Shown here: one piece after another, positions 10,946 through 22,065 of the stretch
Position numbering within the stretch: the first letter of the stretch is position 1
Layout: each line of letters begins with the position of its first letter
Assembly: GCA_012934845.2 (NCBI GenBank)
Contig: WNNJ02003631.1
Span: 50,131-114,130, forward strand
Direction: 5' to 3'
From: Pomphorhynchus laevis
Lineage: Eukaryota > Acanthocephala > Palaeacanthocephala > Echinorhynchida > Pomphorhynchidae
Length of the DNA stretch: 64,000 bases
Notes under the pieces: model-generated
Database searches by the model: none
What the model was told of the DNA's origin: nothing
What the model saw: only the letters and a program-made list of their open reading frames with translations
Position numbers and translations under genes: made by a program

Positions 10946-13900
10946 ATGAATTTAATTTCACAGTACGTGCATTTATTTAACTTCAACCCCGGTGGTCAAA
11001 CCTTCGAAGGTCATACAAAGCTACTAATAGAACATTTTGGCAATGAAACAATTTTCATTAATTGCAGACAAGCAATTATTTCTAAAGTTTCAATAAACAA
11101 TAGCCCTTGTGAGAATCTAGAAGTTATTGATATGCTAGAAGGTCTATTTCATCGAAAGGATACTAGAATGGATATTAACTTGATTAAACGATATCGTTCG
11201 TTCAGCGTATTTTGTACTAGTAATGGGCGTGGTGAAATAACTATAAACCTTTCTCCTGAACAGAGAGCTTTTAATCAAGTTGAAATAGACATTTATTTTA
11301 AAATCGATCATCCAAAAGTCGGAATTTACTTTTGTCCAAATAGTATGTACATCTACACATCGGACAACTATACTCGAACTTGGCTTCCTTGTATTGAAAA
11401 TCAACGTTGCATATGGACACTGGATTTCACGATGCCTGAGAATTTTGAAACTGTTGTGGCAAGCGGCCAGTTTGTTAAGCGATCTGATTCTGTTAAGCGC
11501 TTCAAATCGTTTTGCTCAATTTATCCATCGTCAGTAGGTTTTGCAATGGCCAATAAATTTCTTCATCGTATAATCACAAATCCTGTTAACAATTCAGATG
11601 TCGTTGACGAAGACATGGATGATCCTGTGGACTCGAGGATGTTGGAGACTGTATCAATTGAAGGATATAGTCTAGGCACGTTAAATGACTGTATGAGCTT
11701 TACTATAAAATTATTACCGAAAATTGTCAATAGATACCAAGACCTTATGGATTTTAGTTTTCCTTTATCTTCAATAAAATTTGTATTTCTTCCACGTGTG
11801 GAGACTTGTAATTTTTTCGGTTTAAGTATACTAGATTCTTCAATGCTCTTAGACGATACGTTAATCGAGCCTTGGTGGGATACTCACTACCTATTGTCAA
11901 AGTGTATTTCAGCGCAGTTTTTCGGCAGTCTTTTTACTACAAAAAATCTTCACGAATTATGGCTTGTTACTGGTCTGCGAGAGTGGCTGTTTTTTAACTT
12001 TATTAGACTAGATCTAGGACAAAATGAGTACAAATGGCACGTTTACAGCTATTTAAAGTCCGTAATGAATGACATAACCGCTCAGGATGTAAAACTGACT
12101 TCGTGTGGATTAGTTGGCTGCTGTCACAAGCTAGATGTTGACATTCCTTTTGTGAAAGAAGATCATTTTATCGCAAAATCTCTTATCGTGATAAGACGCC
12201 TGGAATGCAAACTAGGCAGAGACGTGTTTCTAAGTGTGGTAAGAAAGCTTGTTAATCAGTGTTCAAGTAAAAGTCAATGTGATGTTAGCGTTTCACATTT
12301 GATTCAATGCCTTCGTGAGTTGAAACAAAATCAAGATGACAGTGAAACCGACGAGAGTGTCAGACAAATGTTGCATTCATTGATGGAAATGTATGAATTT
12401 CATGTCCGATATGTGTATAATAAAAGGAAGTGTGCGATTGAAATTGAAATTGAGCAGCCAGGCCGTTATATGTGTAATGGTTCAACACAGAATAAATCAG
12501 CAGATTTACTTTGTAACCATGAAGTTGAAACAACCGATATGTACTCTAGGTTTCTCCAGGTACTCGACAATTCTTTGTGCTCGTCACAGCTATCGTTAAT
12601 GTTCCCTATGGCCGATATGTACACCGGTCCGATGACAATTGGTATTCAATCTTGGGATGAGTATTTCACTCATGCAGTGCAAATTGATGACGCTAAATGT
12701 AATTTCGAAATTCAGTGCGTGTCAACCCGTCATACGAAACGTAATCGAAAGCGCAAGATTACTTTACAAAATGGTGAGGAAGTTAGCTATCAATTTAATG
12801 ATATCGAGGCAACTAGTGAGGTTCCCGTAGTTTTTATTCGTATTGATCCAGAATATAAACTGGGGCAAAGGCGAGTATGCGTGGAAGGATCGTCACATTG
12901 GTGCGATCAGTTCTTATACGGTCGGGATGTATTCGCTCAATTTGAATGCTTAGATGTCTTTATGTGTGATGAAGAAGTTGAGTTTCCCAGGGACCTGCAA
13001 CGCCTAATTTTATCGAAACGGCACTTCTACAAAGTACTCATGAGTTTAGCGCATGTAATGGCGAAACGGCAATCACACTCGTCTAATGAACTATACAGCT
13101 TGTATCTTAATACTTTTCACTATAAAAACAACGACGACGATACTAATAATTCATTAACTTTACCGAATGATTTGCTCTCAGAATTGAATATGTATTTTGT
13201 AGCCATAGCCATACTTAGATCAATAAGGTTCGCAAGCATACGAGACGCAGATGAATCGTCTAAATGTATACACACATACAAGAATATGATTGGGCTGTTG
13301 ATATTTGTAGACGACAACATCACTGCACAGTGTCCATATACAATGTACTATTTTCGATCGATCTTAATAAGAACCATCACAAATTACCTATGCAAAAATT
13401 TACACTTCATATCATCTGATTCAGTAAAATATCTTGTAAATACGATTTTAAAATTCAAGAACTGTGAATATATTTATCCTTCACATAAGATAGTCATCGG
13501 TCGAGAATGTATTGAATCGTTATATATTTTAAGAAAACATCACCTGCTACAAGTTGATGATAATCTCTTCATGTCCTGTATTGACGTTAAGGTTGCGAAC
13601 AACTTGCGTGTCACGGCTTTTGGCGTCATTATCAGACTTTTGCAAAGCAGCGTTGATTCTAAGGCCATTGTGAATATCTTAAAAACAATTCAACACGACC
13701 GTACTTTACAGATTCCTGTCTTGAATTTGCTGATTGAATACTGTCCATTCGAATGTGACAATTTACATTACTTAAACAATGCTTACACAGCTAAAGCTAT
13801 GTGGAAACTCGTTCTAGACTGCGTCGATCGTAGCGACCAGATATTTTCGCTAGTCAGTTTTTTGTATTCAAAAATGTATGGGCGTAGGCCGTCTGTAGTT

Positions 13901-13960
13901 CCTCAGAATATAATCCTTACAGCGACAGACCACCAATTTCAGACTATGTTCGAAAAATAA
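10946..13960 (+). CDS. TAF2: TAF2, TFIID subunit 2 (M1-aminopeptidase-like)
   Basis: TAF2 is a subunit of nuclear TFIID that helps bind core-promoter DNA around the initiator. The N-terminal ~450 residues follow the M1 aminopeptidase fold. The site of the zinc motif HExxH reads 'KCISAQFFG' (about residues 319-327), so it is catalytically dead, as in all TAF2. Diagnostic blocks include 'YTRTWLPCIENQRCIWTLDF', 'HTKRNRKRKITLQNGEEV' (about residue 598; human form SKSRRNKKKKIPLMNGEEV) and 'FIRIDPEY'. The C-terminal part is helical (HEAT-like in the family). All 1,004 codons are in one exon. The protein lacks the His/Lys-rich tail of the ~1,200-residue vertebrate form. Start choice: the first ATG after the acceptor, with an in-frame stop upstream. 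It is convergent with the PLC-beta gene. Confidence 0.93.
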   Translation: MNLISQYVHLFNFNPGGQTFEGHTKLLIEHFGNETIFINCRQAIISKVSINNSPCENLEVIDMLEGLFHRKDTRMDINLIKRYRSFSVFCTSNGRGEITINLSPEQRAFNQVEIDIYFKIDHPKVGIYFCPNSMYIYTSDNYTRTWLPCIENQRCIWTLDFTMPENFETVVASGQFVKRSDSVKRFKSFCSIYPSSVGFAMANKFLHRIITNPVNNSDVVDEDMDDPVDSRMLETVSIEGYSLGTLNDCMSFTIKLLPKIVNRYQDLMDFSFPLSSIKFVFLPRVETCNFFGLSILDSSMLLDDTLIEPWWDTHYLLSKCISAQFFGSLFTTKNLHELWLVTGLREWLFFNFIRLDLGQNEYKWHVYSYLKSVMNDITAQDVKLTSCGLVGCCHKLDVDIPFVKEDHFIAKSLIVIRRLECKLGRDVFLSVVRKLVNQCSSKSQCDVSVSHLIQCLRELKQNQDDSETDESVRQMLHSLMEMYEFHVRYVYNKRKCAIEIEIEQPGRYMCNGSTQNKSADLLCNHEVETTDMYSRFLQVLDNSLCSSQLSLMFPMADMYTGPMTIGIQSWDEYFTHAVQIDDAKCNFEIQCVSTRHTKRNRKRKITLQNGEEVSYQFNDIEATSEVPVVFIRIDPEYKLGQRRVCVEGSSHWCDQFLYGRDVFAQFECLDVFMCDEEVEFPRDLQRLILSKRHFYKVLMSLAHVMAKRQSHSSNELYSLYLNTFHYKNNDDDTNNSLTLPNDLLSELNMYFVAIAILRSIRFASIRDADESSKCIHTYKNMIGLLIFVDDNITAQCPYTMYYFRSILIRTITNYLCKNLHFISSDSVKYLVNTILKFKNCEYIYPSHKIVIGRECIESLYILRKHHLLQVDDNLFMSCIDVKVANNLRVTAFGVIIRLLQSSVDSKAIVNILKTIQHDRTLQIPVLNLLIEYCPFECDNLHYLNNAYTAKAMWKLVLDCVDRSDQIFSLVSFLYSKMYGRRPSVVPQNIILTATDHQFQTMFEK

Positions 13961-14049
13961 ATGTACATTTAGTCGAAAGATTGTATATTGTATTTATTCT
14001 ATAGCTTTTTTGTAATAATTTGTATAAAGTTTAGAAAGTCGTGTTCACA

Positions 14050-14055
14050 AATAAA
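14050..14055 (+). terminator. Polyadenylation signal of TAF2
   Basis: AATAAA lies 90 bp after the TAA stop, in AT-rich DNA. An overlapping AATAAA also sits at the stop codon itself (AAATAAATG), too close to be the main site. Confidence 0.5.
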
Positions 14056-14420
14056 TGGTTAAATTGCTAATTAAATGCTTGTCTGTTTCATCTCCGTTTA
14101 AAAGTAAGTGTAATGTATAGCATAAGTGTAATGATTAATATGTGTAGCTAATTCTGCGCTTAGATTAAATGTACGCAAAGACTAAGGTTTGACTAATGTG
14201 CCATTAATAAATCCTTAATTAATGTCATAAAACACTGGCTCTATTAATGGTATATCTTATTCAATTGCTATGACATTAATGTTCTTTTGATGACAGACGT
14301 CAAAGCGTAAAGGATACATTATGTGCAAGTTACTTCTTTAATTCAATATCAATAAAGTGGAATACTGCCAATCACACATTCCTATAGAAGTACACGCAAC
14401 TGGTCGAACATCGGCTCATA
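14056..14420. other. No gene seen
   Basis: Downstream flank of TAF2. AT-rich with short repeated CATTAATG motifs. Confidence 0.4.
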
Positions 14421-14729
14421 TTGATTAAGACTTGGCCTGGTTTATTCTTTATACTTGATAATAAACTTGTACATTATTACAAGTTTATTGTAATAATAGC
14501 GTTCTCATGCAAAGATTTAGATTTGCAATTGAAAACCCCGATCTTTGCAAGAGAACATGGAGCTTCTGTTGGTTTAAATCACCGTACAGCCCTTCTCCCC
14601 CTTTCAATCAAGTTATGGGGAGTACAAACTACTGATGAAAGCCATTTAGCTCGAAACAGTAAGTTTGCCATTTGCAATAATATCATTGTAGCAATTCTTC
14701 AGTGGTGCCGACAATCTGATATAAAATAA
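14421..14729 (+). CDS. Open frame of unknown function
   Basis: A 102-codon frame whose second half is less AT-rich than its surroundings and has a protein-like composition (FAREHGASVGLNHRTALLPL ... SIKLWGVQTTDESHLARN). I do not recognise it. A 16-bp inverted repeat (14,502-14,517 with 14,540-14,555, one mismatch; GTTCTC.TGCAAAGAT) lies inside it, which points to a small repeat rather than a conserved gene. It lies between the convergent ends of TAF2 and PLC-beta. Confidence 0.2.
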   Translation: MIKTWPGLFFILDNKLVHYYKFIVIIAFSCKDLDLQLKTPIFAREHGASVGLNHRTALLPLSIKLWGVQTTDESHLARNSKFAICNNIIVAILQWCRQSDIK

Positions 14730-15366
14730 TAAACTGTATATTAATATATTATTGTTACAATTTGAAGATACTACTACCTTCGTAATAATGGGTTGATCAG
14801 CACAATTGATGTAATTAACTATTCATTTATATAGCTACTCTGGAAGAATATGATTGCATTTCGTCATGAATTACAAATATATTCAGTGATTTTCGTCCGT
14901 ACATAAATGTATTCCGGAATTTTGAAGCCTTAAAGAGAAATTATCTTCAAAATATTAGTTGAGGATACTCCAAAATGTTTTTTATCATTACATCGATTAA
15001 TTCCTGCTAGTTTTTCGTATTGAGTGTATTTATGTACGGCAAAATACATCTTAATTAAATATCGCCGTACTTTTTGTTGAACAAATCAAATCACTTAGCT
15101 GAGCCTACATATTTTGTAAATTTCTTAATAAGAAATTTTATAACTTAATATTTTTATGAACCGATATATAGGATAATATACCATGTTTTAGAATAAATTA
15201 AATCAACAAAATATCAAAATAAATATTAATTAAATCAGCTAACTGAGTCTACGTATTGTTATATAATTATAAAATAAACAAAACATAATAATGCTAAATC
15301 AAAATTTAACAATTAAATAATAAAATTAATAATTGTTTTTAGATTTTCTATAATTTAAATCAAGTT

Positions 15367-15397
<31 letters not shown>

Positions 15398-16266
15398 TTT
15401 AAAATAAACGTCATTTTTATTGGAAATTAGATTGAAAGTCATTTTGAAGAACTGATGATTATTTGACTTTTGTTTAACTGTCACTGACTGTTCTTGGTTT
15501 AAAAATTGATATTTTGTATTGAATACAGTAAATCTGTGATCTTGATGATTTTTATTTCTTATAATGGAAAAGTATAAATCAACAAAATATTATTAAAATA
15601 TTAAATTTTAAATTTAAATTTCAACATCATATTATTAAATAAATTTTAAATCTTAGGCGAAAATTTTATATTGATAATAAAAATATTCTTTGTATTTGAA
15701 TACGTCATTATTATTTTTCTGCTAATTTTCATGCAAGTTTGATGACGTTTTTCAATTTCTTATAATACAGATGTATAAATCAACAAAATATTAAATATTA
15801 AAATATTATTAAAAATAAATTTAAAGTATTAAGTGAAAAATATTTTTATGAATAATAAACAATATGCTTTGTATTAGAACAAGGTACACAAATTAATCAA
15901 ATTTCATAAGAGGAAATACGTCATTAGCATGTATTTGGCCCCGCTGTTATGTTGGGTACTATGTTACTACATGCAATCTATTCTTGTATTTGTGGAAGGC
16001 ATAAGCAATTTATCTAATTGCATAAGCAAGCATCTTATAGATGCCAAAAATCAAAAATGACACAATTGATGTGACATATGCAACGTATTTCACTTCTGAA
16101 TGTCGGATAGACTTTTTGGTATTAATTCTTTAAAATTGGTCATTTCAAATTCAAACAAATATGGATTATTGAATAGAACAAAACAGTAACAAACATATAT
16201 TTACTCAATGTACAAAATATAGATATTATCATTTATCACGTGATTCGTTGTCGCTTAGATTTAGCA
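14730..16266. other. AT-rich intergenic region with dispersed repeats
   Basis: 15,085-15,410 is an inverted copy of the repeat found three times at 27,455-28,016 (shared motif TAATAATGCTAAATCAAAAT). 15,580-15,970 carries the repeat seen again at 26.7 and 27.2 kb ('CTTTGTATTAGAA' ... 'AGAGGAAATACGTC' ... 'GCTGTTATGTTGGGTA'). A weak inverted pair with GTACATAAAT / ATTTATGTAC sits at about 14,898 and 15,028. No coding sequence was recognised. Confidence 0.45.
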
Positions 16267-16338
16267 TTAGACACAAGAGCTGCGTAGATATTTACCGCAA
16301 ACTATATCATCGTAGCTTTTCTCTGATAAAGAAAGTAT
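16267..16338 (-). CDS. PLCB4/norpA: PLC-beta, terminal coding exon
   Basis: On the minus strand, TATATTTTTAG (to 16,339) is followed by 23 codons and TAA (16,269-16,267). The exon begins in phase 0, as required by the donor of the exon at 23,172. The tail reads ILSLSEKSYDDIV...RSSCV. Tails of PLC-beta proteins are variable and here end in a cysteine-containing sequence. The intron before it is about 6.8 kb and filled with three nested LINEs. The assignment rests on signals and phase, not on similarity. Confidence 0.6.
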   Translation of the reverse strand: MLSLSEKSYDDIVCGKYLRSSCV

Positions 16339-16832
16339 CTAAAAATATAAAATTAATTAGTGTTTCGAATATTAAACAAGTCGATTAAATGCCACTTATT
16401 TTTAAAGTGTAAAGTAATTATAATGATTTGTCAGCTAATCTGCTGCCATCAACAGATTTCGGTTACAAAATTTAAATAGATTTTAAAAACACGAAGAAAT
16501 ACCATTTTTATTTTTTATTTTGACTTTTTTATTTTCTTATTTTGGTGACCACCGTCAGCATTAAGTGTACGAACAGAATTCGTTTGTTTTTATTGTTAGT
16601 TTATAATAATTAATTATTAACTAATTTGATTTATCAACTGGCATCTAGGGCCGCTACGTGCCAGTCAATTAAGTATTAAACTGGAGCCTATTGCCAATTA
16701 GACTCTTCATGGAGCGGTCCAGGCAACGTATCTTCGACATACGTCGATCAACGGTTAAAAATTTGCAGGCTTGCATCATCCTTAGGGATTGTCTTTTCAT
16801 AGACTATCTTAGATGCCTCCAATGATTCCATC

Positions 16833-17095
16833 CAACGGCGGATAGACAATAGACGAAAAGGCGGAAGAAAGTTACGGAGGGCAGTTTCCTTACAGTAGCG
16901 ATTATGGATCATCAAAAGATATCGGTAACGGGAGCTAGCCAAACAAACAAAATCACTTCGATGACTTCAACGGCGGATTGGACAATAGACGAAAAGGCGG
17001 AAGAGAATCTTGGATACATGTATCCTTGCAGTAGCGATGTTAGATCATTAAAGGATATATGGAACCGGAGATAGCAGAACAAACAGACAAACACT
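16833..17095 (+). repeat. Tandem 135-bp units in the LINE A 5'UTR
   Basis: Two units begin CAACGGCGGAT at 16,833 and 16,968 and share AGACGAAAAGGCGGAAGA, CAGTAGCGAT and AACAAACA. Copy 2 has the same doubling (about 32,240 and 32,376, the second shortened). Tandem 5'UTR monomers are known promoter units in other LINEs; that role is inferred. Confidence 0.6.
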
Positions 17096-17309
17096 ATGAA
17101 AATGACAAGCAACAAATTTACAAAATATAAATTATCTGCGAAGAACAATGATCAACTCACCACTGACCGGAGGAGATTCATTGTCGGGTGCCGTGTGACC
17201 AGGCAGTTGTACGGAGACAGCGAAAGAGGCATTAGCACCCGAAGCGGACCATCCATTATGTAGGAACGATGAATGCCATCTCACTGGCAAGGAAGGAATA
17301 AGAATTAGT

Positions 17310-18074
17310 TGAATATATGGTTCGTTTCGGTCTAAAAATAGACGGAGTGACTTATCTTCACTATTCTGAAAATGGAACTAAACTTTTTGATCAAGGTTGA
17401 ACCTTAGACTATTCGGGAGTTACCAACGGAAAGCGACCACAGGTGGGTGAAGGGATACTTACAAGTCCCCGGTTGTTGTTCGTGTCAGAGAGGTTTAGCC
17501 CAGTTAACGAAAGATTGATGTATCTGAGACTTTTAGTTAAAGCGGAAAGGGGATAACTGTTATGTGTGCGTACGCTCCCAACATTATCTCGGAATACACA
17601 GCCTTCATTGAAGATCATCAGGCTCTGCTTGATACTACTCCTGTTGGAGATGACCTCGTTCTATTGGGTGACTTCAATGCTCATTTTGGTAGTGACAGTA
17701 GCACTTGTAAGGGAGTGTTGGGAAGGAACGGACTCTCTAATCTAAATGCGAGTGGTGTTGAATTATTGCACTTTTGTTCGTGTAACAATTTATGCATAAC
17801 CAACACCATGTTTGAGCATAAGGATATCCATGGATGCACATGGGATTAGGATTCTCTCAGTCAAAGATCAATGATTGATTTTGTAGTCGTTTTATCTGAT
17901 CTGCGACTTTATGTTGCGGACACTCATGTGAAGAGAAGAGCTAAGCTGTCAACCGATCACTACCTTGTAGTTAGTAAACTACGATGGCAGGATCGGATGC
18001 TAGACAAGCCTGGTAAACCCAAACGTTGTGGGAGGGCGTGCTGGGAGCGTTCTGCAGATGTTTCTGTCAAATAA
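17310..18074 (+). pseudogene. LINE A copy 1 endonuclease domain
   Basis: Reads an AP-endonuclease domain. 'GVTYL' and 'SPVNERL' blocks (17,350-17,525) are followed by an ATG at 17,562 and the conserved 'LVLLGDFNAHFGSDSS', 'GVLGRNGLSNLNASG' and 'SMIDFVVVLSDLR', then the catalytic-histidine region 'LSTDHYLVVSKLR'. A TAG at 17,847-17,849 replaces the CAG (Gln) of copy 2. Otherwise the two copies differ at only a few positions from 17,560 to 18,075. Confidence 0.75.
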
Positions 18075-18194
18075 CGTTTTTCTGGCTACATCCGGGAGGA
18101 CTTTACTCGGTTGCCAGAAGAGGTGATGATCATTGGCCAGGAATTGGCCAGGATGATCTTGGTTGTTGGAAATAGCATTTTAAGAGTCTCCTTA

Positions 18195-19026
18195 ATCCGA
18201 TGGATATGCCTTTTTTGTAGAAGTAGAGCCTTTAGAACCAACGGAAGAGCTCATTTCATCGGAAGAGGTCATTGCTGTTATTAAAAAACTTCGTAATGGC
18301 AAGTCTTCTGGAGTAGACGAGATTCGATTTGAAGCGTTAAAGGAACTCGACGTTGTTGGCATGAAGTGGCTAACACGGATCTTCAACGTTGCATTGAAGT
18401 AGGGCAAGGTTCCGAGTGAGTGTCGAACTGAGTGTTGTACCGGTCTTTAAGAAAGGTGGCCGAAAAGTATGTTCCAATTATCGGGGCATCACTCTTCTTG
18501 GCCAAACTGGTAATCTAGTTTGTTGGATTCTTCAGTTGATGATACGGCCTATAGTTGAGGGACAATTGTAAGAGAAACAATGCGGCTTTCGTACAGATCG
18601 TAGAACTACAGATAAGCTCTTTACTCTCGTTACTATCTTTGAACTGTCTTAGGAGTTCGCTCAACCAGTCTACATGTGTTTTGTAGATTGGGAGATGGCG
18701 TTTGACCGAGTTCCGCAAGAGAGGTTGTAGGAGGTATTAAAAGAGTATGGAGTACCACTCTATCTTCGGGTAGCTGTGGCTTCTCTGTATGAACAAAGTA
18801 TGAGTTGTGTTCGTATTCTAGGTAGGAAGTCAGAATCATTTCCAGTAGGCGTTAGGCTACGTAAGGGTTACCCTTTGTATCCACTTTTGTTCCTTGTTTA
18901 CATGGACAAAATTTCGAGTCGAACTGCTCTGGCGGATGTCGATCTTCAGTTCGGTTCCATCAGGATAGCATCGCTGCTTTTTACAGAAGACGCTGTTTTG
19001 TTGTCTTCTTGTCCTGAGGACTAGCA
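18195..19026 (+). pseudogene. LINE A copy 1 reverse transcriptase
   Basis: Successive blocks in shifting frames: 'GKSSGVDEIRFEALKELDVV', 'CSNYRGITLL' (about 18,475), 'EQCGFRTDR', 'CFVDWEMAFDRVPQE' (family motif A with the first catalytic Asp), 'GVRLRKGYPLYPLLF' (family GLRQGCPLSPxLF), and 'ASLLFTEDAVLL' where the FADD catalytic box has decayed to FTED. Dead copy. Confidence 0.75.
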
Positions 19027-19059
19027 ATGCCTACTAGAACGATTCACGATGGAATGCCT

Positions 19060-19605
19060 AGGTACCCCCAGAGGCGCATCTGAGCTTTATCACTTAATGA
19101 CAGATGATGAACCCGTTTCACGGCACATCTAGCTGTCTTGAATTTATTCAAGTCTGAACCGGTCGACAATTTAACTATAATAGTACACCCCAGGTATTTT
19201 ACTCGATGTGTAAAAGTAGGGACTGGTTGATTGTTTAATATGGAAGAGAAAGCTGAGATTGCTAGTCTCTTTAGTTTTTGATTTGTTGCATGAACACAAT
19301 TAAAGACAACCACCTACGATTTAGATGAGTTGAGAATAAGATTGGACGTGAATTACTGGTCTTTTAATCTTAAAAAGAAGCGGCTGATGTCATATACTAC
19401 ATCTATGCACCTGCATCCAGAGAACAGTGATGTTGTATCATCAGCGTATACCACTAGATATTGATTCGGTTTAATTGTCTTGAAGAGTACGATAGAACTC
19501 TTTAAGACAGGAGAAAGTGGGGAGCCTTGAGTCACACCTGTAATAGAATAGAACTGACGCGCATCAGGATCGTCTTCATAAAAGAACCGCTTGGTATTCT
19601 CAACA
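19060..19605 (-). mobile_element. LINE B fragment inserted in LINE A
   Basis: On the minus strand it reads 'GVTQGSPLSPVL', 'YLVVYADDTTSLFSGCRC' (intact YADD) and 'THRVKYLGCTI', all matching LINE B copies at 24.5 and 41.1 kb. Both its 5' part and its 3' tail are missing, which is unusual for a simple LINE insertion and suggests later deletion. It interrupts LINE A, so it is younger than that copy. Confidence 0.8.
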
Positions 19606-19900
19606 TTTCACTAGTTTCTTTCACTAGCGAAAAATATAAAATAAACATATTTTATTCATTAAATAAAATTTAAGGCTTGCGTGACTTAAAATGAATGTAT
19701 TTAATTTTTATACGCTATTTAAAAGCATGAAAAAAGTTAATACAAACAAAGAAAATATATTTCGTAATAATTTCATGATGATAATTTTAATAATACAGAG
19801 TTTTATTTCCCGTTCCGCCTTTCGACTGGGCAAATAATTACAAAATAAGAAATTAGTCAGAATCTACAAAATTTGAAGTATACAGATTGTCTTCATCATG
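19606..19900. other. AT-rich spacer
   Basis: Short AT-rich DNA between LINE B and LINE C. A small inverted pair, CACTAGTTTC / TTTCACTAGCG, is at 19,608-19,629. No gene. Confidence 0.4.
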
Positions 19901-19913
19901 CGTCGTTTGTTGA

Positions 19914-20453
19914 TCAATGACGAAGATCATTAATCTCTTGAAGTGACATAAGGCTGAGGTGAGGGCAGTCTAGAGCATGAAGTAAGGCATCACAAGAAGA
20001 AGCACAGAAGCGGCATATACAAGAAGAATCACGGCGATGACAAGCGAGAAGTCGGCGGCAGTCCTTATCATGAAAACCATGAATAGATGACCTCCATATC
20101 AATGGACGTTTCACATTTGACGGTGATCTCCAACTGTTTTGCAGGTACACAGGAGAATTGGCTAAATCATGATCAACGTTTAAGAATTTAGTCTCAAGAG
20201 CTACCAAATGTTGGAGATAACTAGACGTTTGAACACATCTAAGACTACAACATAGTCGGACACTAAGCGGCTTTATTTTTGCCAAGTATGTGATCGCTGT
20301 CGTACTACATTTATTGGATACTCCAACTATATGTTTCAAAAATCGGGCCTGACACCTATCAATCTGTCTAAAATTTAACTTAGTGAGGTCCTCCCAGAAT
20401 GTTGCCAGCCCATACTGAATAATTGGTAGAAGCATTAACTCAAAATATATCAA
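19914..20453 (-). pseudogene. LINE C C-terminal domain with zinc knuckle
   Basis: A 179-codon frame: 'LLPIIQYGLATFWEDL', 'CQARFLKHIVGVSN', then 'CRFCASSCDALLHALDC', the C-x2-C...H-x3-C finger that closes ORF2 of Jockey, R1, LOA and I-type LINEs. Confidence 0.75.
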
Positions 20454-20599
20454 CGCTCCCTCAAACGACAGCTTCCTCAGTTGATGATATGAAACCGTTT
20501 TAATTGCAATCTTAGAAGATTTAGCCTCAAGGCGCGCGGTAAAAGACCATCTAGACGTTACTAGAACGCCAATATACTTATAATTAGTACAGAACTATA

Positions 20600-21556
20600 G
20601 TGTCTAAGACTTTATAAAAAGCAAGTCATGCTTGGATAATCGACCACCACCGCGGAACTTCACTACCTTTGATTTTGAAATGTTGATGTCTAGTTCATTT
20701 CTACTACAACATACAGTCAAGCCATCAAGTGCCTTTTGAGCCTTGCCTAGGTTTCTTGTCAGGATCACAAGATCGTCAGCATATAGCGCCAACTCAATCT
20801 CGTTTGCAAAAGACCGTATAACCTATGATAAATCAATAACGAAGATTGAAAATAATAGAGGACTGATTGGGTCACCCTGCAATACGCCATGATTAACTGT
20901 GAAGAAGTCAGAGTATGCTAAATCATCGAATACCTTGACACGGTTATGTAATAGAATCTCATATAGTAGGCGAAGAAAGCGCCCAAAAGATTACAATTAT
21001 TATGCAGCTTAGAAAGAAGGATATTCCGATTGACTGAGTCAAATGCTCTACGAAAATCAATAAAGATGGCATACAATGAATTTCTATTAGAAATACAGTT
21101 GACTACAGAAGAACGCACTAGACTGATAGCATCACAAGTCGAGCGACCCTGCCGAAATCCAAATTGTTCTTCAGGCAATAACGAAGAACAGTGCTTAGCT
21201 AGTCGAGAAGTTAATACAAACAACAATAATTTATAAACGTGCTTTAAAAGGAAAATCTCGCTATAAGAGTCTGGAGATTCCAAAGGACCGGTGCCCTTAT
21301 ATAGGACTTTCACTATCCCCTCTTTCCAAGAGAAAGGCAAACAGGATCCATAGAGTAGAGACTTGAACATAAAGGTCCAATAGCTGCCAAATATGTGGAA
21401 TGTAGCTCGGAGTTGCTCCACGCAGAGATTATCCGGACCACTAGCTTTCTTCACATGCATCCGCGCAAGGCATCCTTCAATTTCATCAATGGAAAAGGGT
21501 GTATCAATCAAACTAGAGGAACCGTCAAAATCAAAATTATTAGCTGGCAATGACAA
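20600..21556 (-). pseudogene. LINE C reverse transcriptase
   Basis: From 21,556: 'KKASGPDNLCVEQLRA', 'PFSWKEGIVKVLYKGTG', 'EEQFGFRQGRSTCDAISLV' and 'LYAIFIDFRRAFDSVNRNIL' (motif A with its catalytic Asp). Then, after a frame break, 'MALYADDLVILTRN' at 20,792 (intact YADD) and 'DINISKSKVVKFRGGG'. Confidence 0.8.
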
Positions 21557-22065
21557 CGATAGATCATCGAGATGAAGGAAAGAGCGAAAGTGATCAACCT
21601 ACTTGGAAAGCGGAACTAAAGACATGATTTTATTAGGATGTTTAGAATGAACTTTTCATGGAAAGCTCTCTGTCAAACTTAATCGATGACACTCTTCTGC
21701 GTACAAACGATGCCGGTGAAAAGTCCGCAGTATTTTGGTATAAACCCGTCCAAGGACAATATAAGCCTCCTTCGTAGAATGTCCACTACTACAATCGCGA
21801 GACATCCTAAGCAATGTTCGCTGCATTTCTTGCAGGATAGGCCACTTGCGATAATTAAAAGTACGACTCGTGAAGCGCCGACTGGAAGACGAACCACAAC
21901 TCTGAACTATTGCCACAGTCAAAAGATCAGCACTCTCATGATGTTGACCAGTTGACATAAGAGAATAAGCTTTAAGAACCACTTGGATATTTAAATACTC
22001 GGGATTCACAATACGAGAGTGACACAATCTAATTGGAGATTATAATATCTGAGAATGAAAATTGA

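Larger units (their letters stand above)
16645..19058 (+). mobile_element. LINE A copy 1 (apurinic-endonuclease LINE, RTE-like)
   Basis: It runs from a 5'UTR (starts GGGCCGCTACGTGCCAG) through endonuclease and reverse transcriptase and is cut off at 19,058 where LINE B sequence begins. It is the same family as 32,055-34,592, with matching 5' ends. Compared with that copy it lacks about 400 bp between endonuclease and reverse transcriptase (junction near 18,150, with the short repeat TTGGCCAGGA doubled). Protein blocks resemble the 'craniofacial development protein 2-like' / RTE-type elements widespread in fish and invertebrates. The clade assignment is from memory and moderate. Confidence 0.75.

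Noticed and set aside
21030-21955. Several plus-strand frames of 60-90 codons
   Set aside because: They lie antisense to the LINE C reverse transcriptase and its upstream linker.
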